64,000 nucleotides of DNA from Medicago truncatula. Lineage: Eukaryota > Streptophyta > Magnoliopsida > Fabales > Fabaceae. The translations under genes were made by a program, and so were the position numbers. Below, in pieces: positions 56,053 through 64,000 of the stretch. How positions within the stretch are numbered: the first letter of the stretch is position 1; the number at the start of each line of letters is the position of its first letter. The stretch lies in NCBI RefSeq assembly GCF_003473485.1, contig NC_053042.1, forward strand, positions 41,134,762 through 41,198,761. The letters run 5' to 3'. The notes below the pieces were generated by a model. It saw only the letters and a program-made list of their open reading frames with translations. It was not told the origin of the DNA and did no database searches.

Positions 56053-56258
56053 ATCACTGCAGTTTCAAGTCTGATGTGCTCTAACACATTCAACAAGTGC
56101 TTGCTTTGGCGTTTACAAGTAATTAAAGACGCACATCCAATGCGAAGCACCGATTAGTAGCTTCAATCATATCGTGCGGTGACAGAATTCCTGAAAAGTT
56201 TTATGGTGTACCTGTTGAAAAGTTAGAATAGCTCTCTAGATTATACATTATTTTTCAG

Positions 56259-56911
56259 GGCGAGTTTTTGTATGGGGCAATTGTCCATCTTAGATCAATT
56301 TTGTTTTATTTGGTATTAGTTGTACACCTTGCATTTTTATATTTTAAATTATAGTCATATTTATTTATAATATATTAGTTTTAATTTTAATTTAATGGGG
56401 ACTAAAATATTTTGGAGGGACAAAAACATGTCATTTTTTTAGAATAACTAAAAACAAAATTCACTATATTTATAGAGACAAAAATATTTAGTCCCCATTA
56501 AATTAAAATCAAAACTCTATTTTTTAGAGGGACAAAAACATGTCACTTTTTTATAAGAATTAAAAACAAAATTCGCTATATTCATAAGGACCAAAAATTT
56601 ATTTAGCCCTAATTAATTTTACAAAGTTTTGAGGAAGGGATTAATATTACAAAAGTTAGATACAAGCTAAATTTATTTCTTTATAAATAATGTAGTAAAT
56701 ATATGAGAATGAGCTGAACCAATTAGATTTTTAAACGGGGGATTAAAAAATAATGTATTCACAAGTAAATTAATTTGAGTCAAATTTGAAATTATAATTG
56801 AATAGGGCTATAAATTAGAATATAAAATGCATGATGTATATGTAGTAGCAAATAAAACAAAATTGATCTAAGATGGAGCAATTTGAGAATTGCCCCATGC
56901 TGAAACTTGCC
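56259..56911. mobile_element. Mutator-type MITE, 653 bp, exact 9-bp target duplication
   Basis: ATTTTTCAG occurs at 56250-56258 and 56912-56920. Inverted ends share GGGGCAATT and TTAGATCAATTTTGTTTTAT. Inside, a stretch of about 100 bp (AGGGACAAAAACATGTCA followed by AAAAACAAAATTC) is repeated directly. No coding sequence. It lies just after the RECQL1 stop. Confidence 0.9.
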
Positions 56912-57904
56912 ATTTTTCAGATCTAATTTTGAGGGACTAGAATTATTCCACCGCAGAGTATACAAAAGTAAAAATTGATCATCCTAGATTTTGTAATTTG
57001 AACCAAAACTTTGAATGAAAGCAGCAAGTGTCAAGTATGGAATGCTATAGTATTTCTCGGCCGCATTGGTATGGGCATCTTCCTCTTTGAAGTCAACACT
57101 ATTTCCTTCTATAGGTCCTTCAAGTACAGGAACCAGTACTAAGAAAATAAAACGTTTTCTTAGTTAATATGGGGTGCACACGTAGGAAGTAGGAACACAT
57201 TTTTTTGTGAGTAACAGTAGAATTGTACATTTTAATATTTTTAATTTCTGAATTTAATAACCCAATGTGAATTTCAAAGAGCATGATTCCTCATAAATGT
57301 TTCCTATTAATGCCTCTATTATTGTCAGTTCCATAAAACTTCTTACTAGTACCTGAGAAATCCACCTTATTGGGTCCAATTTTAACTTTTAACAGTACAT
57401 ACTATTAATTGAACGTGAGTACTTGTAGGAGTTGGGATCTCTCCATTTACGATTTTTTTTCATTTGGGAAAGGTAAAGATACAAAAGTTTGAAAATCAAG
57501 CTAGGTTTCTTTTCATTTATAAAAATAAATAGAGATTGTCATTTAAAAAGAGATACATACAAAATATAGATTATAAGTTATATCAATAAGTATGTCATAC
57601 CTTTATTAATTATTTTCAAATTTTATTTTGTCTTTATCTTTTAAAATGGAATAAATAGAGAAGATCTAAAATGAAGAGGATATTGACTGAAAAAAAACAA
57701 AAATTAATGGTGGGGGATCCACTTGTTGATGGGACCCTCCTTTTTTTGTGTGTGTATATATCTCTATAAATGATATGACATTCTCTTTATTTCCTCAATT
57801 TAGAAAGACAAAGACAAAAAAAATCTTGAAAAAGAGTATACAATGATTAATGATGGGGAATCCATTTCTTGAAAACATTCACTATCTTGGAAAAAATATG
57901 TCGA

Positions 57905-58135
57905 ATTCAAAAAATGGATAAATACACCCGAAAATTTAAAAAATGGGCAAATACCCCCTGTGACGTATCATTATCCATCTGACTCATGTAAGTGCCACGT
58001 GGTCATTTAACATACGCGTCATCAACTTTAACCTTATTACAATTTGAGGGGATATTTGTCTTTTCTCGAATTATAAATGAATAATTATAAGATTTTACAA
58101 TTTCGAAGGTATTTGCCTGTTTCCTCAAACACAAA
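57905..58135. mobile_element. Possible MITE
   Basis: The left AAAAAATGGATAAATACACC and the complement of the right end (AGGAAACAGGCAAATACCTT) are imperfect inverted repeats. No target duplication was found. The rest of 56950-58900 is AT-rich without a gene. Confidence 0.4.
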
Positions 58136-58967
58136 TTAACCTTATTCAATTTCATAACTACTTTGCGAAATTTTGAAAACCAAAAATGATGATGGTTAAT
58201 TAGTGATTTACTAACAAAGCTACAAAAATACTAGGTGAGTTTGTTTCAAGTTATATTTGTAGATTCATGATAATAAAATGATATAAATATACACTTGTTA
58301 CAAGTTTACTAAATTTTATTCTCAGATATAAAATATTATTGGGAATAGAAATTTCTTTCCAAAGAATAGAGTGGGAATAAAGTTTTCACGAAGGAGAGAA
58401 TAAATTCATGTATAATTACCTATTATAATCTCTATTTTTATGGTTTCTTAAAATATTAAAATGTTAACCAAACATGTTTTATCCAAATACTTTTTTTTTT
58501 TTAGGGATGTTTTATCCAAATACTTGGAATACAATTTCCATTTTATATTTTAAAAAATGTTATTTCATAGGAATAAATTTAGTAAATTTAAAACAAACAC
58601 ATCCAAATGAATAATGAATAATTTTTTTTGAGTGAAATGAATAATGAATCTTGTTAGTTTCCTCTAAAAATAAAATGAATCTTGTTATTTAATTTTCACC
58701 CCACGAGTGAGGAGATGCACATTTATTTTCTTCCTCCCTGCTCTTTCCAAATTTTGAGTGTTTTTTACGCAAACCATTTACTGTCTCCTTCTTCTCTCAT
58801 ACCATACATCTTTTTCTTCATTCCCTCATTTGGACTATCTTCTTTGAGTACAAACCAAACTCATTTAACAAAATTTCTTGTTTGGTTTTTGATACGTTCA
58901 AGAAAATAACCGTCAAAAAGAACTCATTTTGTTGGAAGTTTTTCTTTTTCTTTCTTTGTTGATGATA

Positions 58968-61900
58968 ATGGAGAAAAGAAGTGGTAGCTTCCTTAGCTTC
59001 TTTGATCGGAATGGAAAATCTCCAAAGAAACTCCTTTGTTACAATCCTAACTTACCTGGCAATTATTTCTAGTCTTTAATATATATAGTTTCATTCTTTC
59101 TAGTGTCTGTGAATGTGATGTTCCTATTCTGAATATTTTTGCTCATTTTTCTGTAGATGTTTCAAACCACGCAAAGGAAAACATTGAAATCATGCCAATG
59201 TCACAGGTAAACACCAGTGTGATTTTTTCTCCCTTTCTTACTTTCCTAGTTTTATTTTTTTTGTAACCATTTTTTTCTTTTAATTTTTTATGGTTTTCTT
59301 ATTTAGAAATGTTAAACAGGGCCCTAATGACATTTGTTATGTTTAAACTAGAAATTTTATCTTGGAAATGATGGGCTTTGAAACTTTAGAAATTGACTTT
59401 TTCTACTTAAAACTTCCTTTTTAAGCTTCTTAACAAGTGCCCTTACGGAATTTGTTAGCACGACCCTTTCTTATTATTATTACAATTGTTTCAGATAAAG
59501 ATGGATGAGAATGGAGAAAATCCTAGTAATATTGCAAGTACTGATTTTAACTTTGCCTTATTATCAATTAGTAGTGATGATGATGAAGGGTGTGATAAAC
59601 CCCCAGGGCTAGTAGCCAGACTCATGGGTTTGGATTCATTGTCTCAGTGCTCCTCCACTTCATTATGTTGTCACTTAGATTCTTTAAACATGGCACTTAA
59701 GTCAAACAAGTCTTCTTGTGATACCATTGAACCAAAGGCTCATAAAGTGGGAAATACAACAATGAAAAGATTTCAAAATGAAACTTTGTTTTCAAAGTCT
59801 GCTAAACCCATTTCAGTTACTCACAACAAACATTTGTCTCCTATAAAAAGTCACGTTAATATGAAACCTAAGAATACAGCATATATAATGGGAGCATCTG
59901 CTAAGAGAATTGTGGCAAGTCCCGAACTATATATGAGGAGCACAATGTCTTCAATTGGACATTTATCTGTTCCTCTGCGAACTCTTGATCTGCAAGAGAA
60001 ATTGGAAATAGCGCAACTCGGATCCAAGATGAGGAGCAACTTATATAAGTCTACTTCAATCTTCAAAGGTTCAAGAGATTCAGAAAATAATAGGTCTTGC
60101 CTTGGTAAAGGAAAATTTGCTTCACTTGCAACACCATCCAAAACCCTTGTTCAAAGTAGGGATACATTGAATTTGAATGGAAATAGGAGATACTTGAAGA
60201 AGAAAGAGATAAAATCAAACCATAAAAATTGGAATGGTCAGAACAGCACCGTTCTTAGGCAAACCAGCAAAGGTAAATCATCTTCAAAAGTTGACACCAA
60301 TAAGTCAACACAAACCTGTTCTTCAGAAAGTTCGACCGGAGCTAGGACGACGACAAACAAATGTGCTGTAAATTCTTACTATGAATCCAAAAAGTCCAGA
60401 ACAAGAGTAACTGATAAGCAAAAGGAGCTTTCAGTATCCAAAAGAAAGAGTTCTTCCGAAAAGAAGAGGTGTGATCAGAATGATGCACGAGGTTCTGATA
60501 ATGTAGTTAATACTCATGATAGAAAGTCTATAAAATGTAATGTTACAATGGATGAAAGTATTTACAATGATGCATATAGCATGACAGAAAGCAGGGATGT
60601 CATTTCATTTACATTTAAATCTCCATTGAGGAAAAATGCATCTCAGTCGCAGTCGACTACTAAGCAAGTGATGGAAACAAGGACCAGAATTGATGTCGAT
60701 TCTTTTCTTCATGTTGATAAGGTTTATCCTACCAGGTTACATGTAATGGATGTTGATACATTAAGTGTCATGTTATCTCACATTAACCCACCTCAATGTA
60801 CCTTGGAAATAGAAAGGTGTTCTGATGATTTTGAATCTATTTCGGAAGATAGATTTAACAACATGGCATGCAACACATCAAGGGAACATGACAATTTCTT
60901 TCACCTGAACCTGCTTAGTGATAAACTGGACAGCATGGATGACAATTGCTGTTCTTCAAATTATTATACAATTCCTGGCATGAATCAGCAACTTCAGGTC
61001 TCTCTCATTTCTTTTATTTTGTCAATTACTCATTTTCATTTGTTACGGATATGATTTAAAGTTTTAAGTATCAAACATAGTATATTATCCTTGGCAACTT
61101 CCTGACATCAATTAGTCAAAGAGATGAGGAGGACACTCATCATGCTTTTATTACTCAACCATTCTTCTCTCGTGTAGATATCAGAACCAATGGAAGATCT
61201 GAGCCGTAACAGCAATGAAAGCAGAGACGATTTATGTTATCAGCATACAAGAACTGTTGCTACTTTTGAAAATCCTTTCATCAGCAAAAGTAACTTGGAT
61301 AGTGAAGATAGCACATATGGTATTGTTTTAATTCTTGATTTTCTGTACACTTCTGATGAGCATATTTTAGTCTTGAGTAGCTTTCACTTAAAAAAACTAT
61401 AATTTATAATTGCAACATTCCATGCTTTGAATAACCTTGAGACATGCTGCAAAATTAATCTTACTAGCTGGCCAGTTTTGCTTAACTTTGAAGTCTTTCA
61501 TGACTAATTTCAAATCACTGTCATATATGATATCCCCTGCATGTTTTTTAAAGACGCTATTTATCTTTTATTCATCTCCTTCCAAGGATGTACCCGGGGA
61601 ATACCGGGTTCGATTCCCAGGGGGGACAACGCTTGGCCAGTGCGCATGCCTCAACGCACGAGCCGGATTAGTCGCCCACCTTTGGTGGGTTGGAAACCGG
61701 TGCGAAAGCCAAAAAAAAAAAATGTTAGAAATTTAGTTTTTTTTTTAATACCTCTGCACAAATACATACATCCATAAAATGTTAATGGTTGTTCATATAT
61801 AACCCTTTTTTTAGGAGGCAACAGAGTTTATTCTTCCATGCAAGATGAAAAAGTATATAGTTCTCAAATAAATGAATCTATATCACCTGAATACAAGATG

Positions 61901-62428
61901 AATTGGTCAGAGAAAAGCTCTACAAGATCGTCAAGGATGATGGAACTTGAATATGTAAAGGATATACTCCGCAATGTAGAATTGATAGCAGAAGAGTTAG
62001 TGGTGGGTGAGACAGACAATATAATGATGCTAACTCTCTTTGATCTGTTGGAGAATCAAAGAACTGGTGTGGAAAGCTATGAAGAATACTCTAAGCTCAA
62101 AAGGAAAGCTATATTTGACTGTGTAAGTGAATGCATAGAATTAAGATGTAGGCAAGTTTTTGTTACAAGGTGCAAAGCATGGCCTAGATGCATGGTGGCA
62201 TCAGTGAAGAGGAAAGGTTGGTTAGCAGAAGTGTACAAGGAGATGGTGGAATTTAGAAGCATGGAAGAAGAGGTGATGGTGGATGAGCTTGTTAGCAAGG
62301 ACATGAGCACTCCATTGGGTAGATGGCTTGACTTTGACATTGAAGCCTTTGAAAATGGCTTAGAACTTGAGCTTGACATAGTTACCTATTTGATAGATGA
62401 ATTGGTTTCTGATTTGTGGCTTGTTTAA
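58968..62428 (+). CDS. VARLMGL / DUF4378 protein, TRM-like (TON1-recruiting motif family)
   Basis: Member of the plant family with an N-terminal DUF3741 motif and C-terminal DUF4378, which includes TON1-recruiting-motif and LONGIFOLIA proteins that act at cortical microtubules. Five exons: 58968-59058, 59157-59206, 59495-60997, 61178-61319, 61815-62428; 2400 bases, 799 aa. The N-terminus MEKRSGSFLSFFDRNGKSPK is the family opening. PPGLVARLMGLDSLS lies at about 83-97. A long Ser/Lys-rich, low-order middle follows, then DUF4378 at about 635-795 (LEYVKDILRNVELIAEEL to LIDELVSDLW). Intron 1 is GC-AG. Intron 4 carries a SINE. An in-frame ATG at 58962 would add two residues. Assignment to a named TRM subgroup is not possible from the sequence alone. 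Confidence 0.9.
59059..59156 (+). other. GC-AG intron in the TRM-like gene
   Basis: Exon 1 runs open to ...TTACCTG, followed by GCAATT rather than GT. The acceptor CTGTAG at 59151-59156 joins G to AT, giving NPNLP-DVSNHAKENIE, which matches the family's LP-x-x-x-(K/N)-x-x-KEN spacing. Unspliced, the frame stops 12 bases on. GT donors upstream at 58984 and 59037 would keep frame but delete conserved residues. Confidence 0.75.
61580..61724 (+). mobile_element. SINE fragment in intron 4 of the TRM-like gene
   Basis: It holds the B box GGGTTCGATTCCC, then GCCAGTGCGCATGCCTCAAC, GCACGAGCCGGATTAGTC, and a poly-A tail after GGTGCGAAAGCC. It is GC-rich against its surroundings. The A-box end appears truncated. 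Confidence 0.65.
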
Positions 62429-62429
62429 A

Positions 62430-63490
62430 TCCCTTGGTACATCAATCTCATTGAATGAAAATTCACACATTATTAGAGGAAGATCAATCTCATTGAGGAT
62501 TTACAATAGAATTTACGTATAACCTCAACTATAGATTTTTGGATTTGAACCCGAGTCACATCGAGTGAGCGGAAGGTCCAACTATGTATGTGAAATGTGA
62601 ACTACAATTGGCTAAATAATGATATTTTTTTGGTCAACTGGATTATTAATTATATGATTAGCATTGTCAACCAGCCTCACATGTCAAAAAACAATCTAGT
62701 ACAACATACCATGTGCTTTCATGCTTATTTCCTGTCTTTCTTTTAGCCCTTTCTTTAGTCTTAGTCTTGCAGGTCTGATATTAACTTTGCGCCTTGTGGC
62801 TAAACTATATCCATGTCATATGGCAACCATTTATTCATCTCCCCCCAAGCTAAGTACAACAACAATAATAATATTAGACCGACCGCCTTGAGCTGAACTA
62901 TATGGATCTGGGTTATGTGCAATTACAATCCCGTGACCACACGCAATCAATCATATCTGAACTGTCCGATCTTGATTGGACAGTCAAGATGTGACCGACT
63001 ACATGCAATTACATGGCGCACAATCCAAACCATATTGGGGTGTACTGTGTACACTTATTTATGGAAAGACAATATAATCATGATTTATGTAATTTTGTAT
63101 CACAGAACATTCTCAATGCTATCAAAATGGTGATAAAATGTGTACTATACCAGAAATTATTGGTCTAAAAATTTGATTTAGTTTCTAACTCAAGTACTGT
63201 TGTCCCACATATGCTCCAAAGTCGTGACTGATGGTCTACATGGAATAGAACTGACAAAGAGGTAGCTGATGATGAAACTAAATCATTCATAGATTCATAT
63301 ATCATCCATTTCTTTAGTTAAAAATTCTATTTACAGAAATGTTCTACTTCAAACATGTTTAATAACTATTACACTAGCTTTCTTGATTTTTTTTTTTTTT
63401 GTAAAATAAGGAGTGTCGATTTTTTTTTCCCAAGTTTAATAACTCTTACTCTAGGAATAATACTTCAATTTACTCTTTATACGAGTTCGT
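62430..63490. other. Intergenic after the TRM-like gene
   Basis: It includes a possible repeat at 62870-63030 with inverted words GAACTGTCCGATC and GATTGGACAGTC. No gene recognised. Confidence 0.5.
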
Positions 63491-63496
63491 CATATT

Positions 63497-63758
63497 CAGC
63501 GGCGGATCTACGTGTGTTCGACCCTTCAGTCAGTCTTTTTATCATTTTCTTATGTATTTTTAATATTTTATCCAAAAATATGTTCCCACATAGACTCGAC
63601 CCCGCACCATCCACCCTCCTTTTAAGGATTTCAAACCACCAGAACACTTATTATTGTCTGCTACTGTGTGAAACATTTTAATCTATAAACGCTTAATAAA
63701 AGTGAAGTATTACATTATGTTTGACACCCCCAAAAAAATAAGTCAAAATCTGCCACCG
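63497..63758. mobile_element. hAT-type MITE, 262 bp, exact 8-bp target duplication
   Basis: GTCATATT occurs at 63489-63496 and 63759-63766. The ends CAGCGGCGGAT and ATCTGCCACCG are inverted with three changes. No coding capacity. Confidence 0.88.
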
Positions 63759-64000
63759 GTCATATTATATTAAAAATGAACCAAGTGTATATTAACTTAT
63801 AAATTACTAACTAGTAACTACATTGATGAATTTAAAACTGCATCATCATATATCTAGATATTTTTTGAAAGCAACATATTATCTAGACAGTACTAATTTA
63901 ATTTGTACACATATATAGGTCAATTTGCAAAAGACGTTGAGATGAAAAGGACATGTGCGAAGGCACAAGTAATGGACAAGTTTTTTTAGGTATGTGTTGT

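Noticed and set aside
59851-60141. 96-aa minus-strand open frame
   Set aside because: Lies entirely within exon 3 of the TRM-like gene on the other strand.
62077-62379. 100-aa minus-strand open frame
   Set aside because: Antisense to the DUF4378 exon.

Overview
The window looks like nuclear DNA of a dicot plant, most likely a legume near Medicago, Trifolium or Pisum. It is AT-rich. It carries eight multi-exon plant genes plus a one-exon gene, one nuclear tRNA gene, and many small non-autonomous transposons. The legume assignment rests on protein and SINE resemblance from memory, not on a search. All exon models were built by hand from splice sites, and each complete model keeps frame from ATG to stop.

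Layout. 88-1505 (-): clade PP2C phosphatase, 3' end outside the window. 2.1-8.6 kb: intergenic, with nested Stowaway MITEs, SINEs, a copia-like LTR fragment, a Mutator-type MITE and a long foldback element. 8.7-14.3 kb (-): kinesin-14 with a calponin-homology domain, 16 coding exons, 964 aa. 15.6-18.2 kb (-): Di19 zinc-finger protein, 221 aa. 20.6-25.3 kb (+): trans-Golgi Qa-SNARE of the SYP41/42/43 group, 325 aa. 25.8-30.2 kb: second copy of the Mutator-type MITE, an L1 LINE relic, a 75-bp tandem duplication and tRNA-Thr(AGT). 30.3-34.7 kb (-): importin alpha, 533 aa. 34.8-39.4 kb: intergenic, with a decayed hAT transposase. 39.9-46.7 kb (+): DEDDy 3'-5' exonuclease of the Mut-7-like group, 553 aa. 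47.4 kb (+): DUF3511 protein, 115 aa. 50.5-56.1 kb (+): RecQ helicase of the plant RECQL1 type, 605 aa. 59.0-62.4 kb (+): VARLMGL/DUF4378 (TRM-like) protein, 799 aa. The last 1.5 kb holds a hAT MITE.

The genes are unrelated housekeeping or regulatory functions (phosphatase signalling, microtubule motor, stress transcription, membrane fusion, nuclear import, RNA or DNA turnover, DNA repair, microtubule organisation). There is no operon or pathway cluster, and I found no new multi-gene system. The most notable signals are: two minor-spliceosome (U12) AT-AC introns in neighbouring genes, both with near-perfect donor and branch sites; a GC-AG intron in the TRM-like gene; a 16-bp perfect palindrome around a G-box in the syntaxin promoter; and a dense set of MITEs with readable target-site duplications around and inside RECQL1, including a 1.1-kb Mutator-type element ending 131 bp before its start codon.
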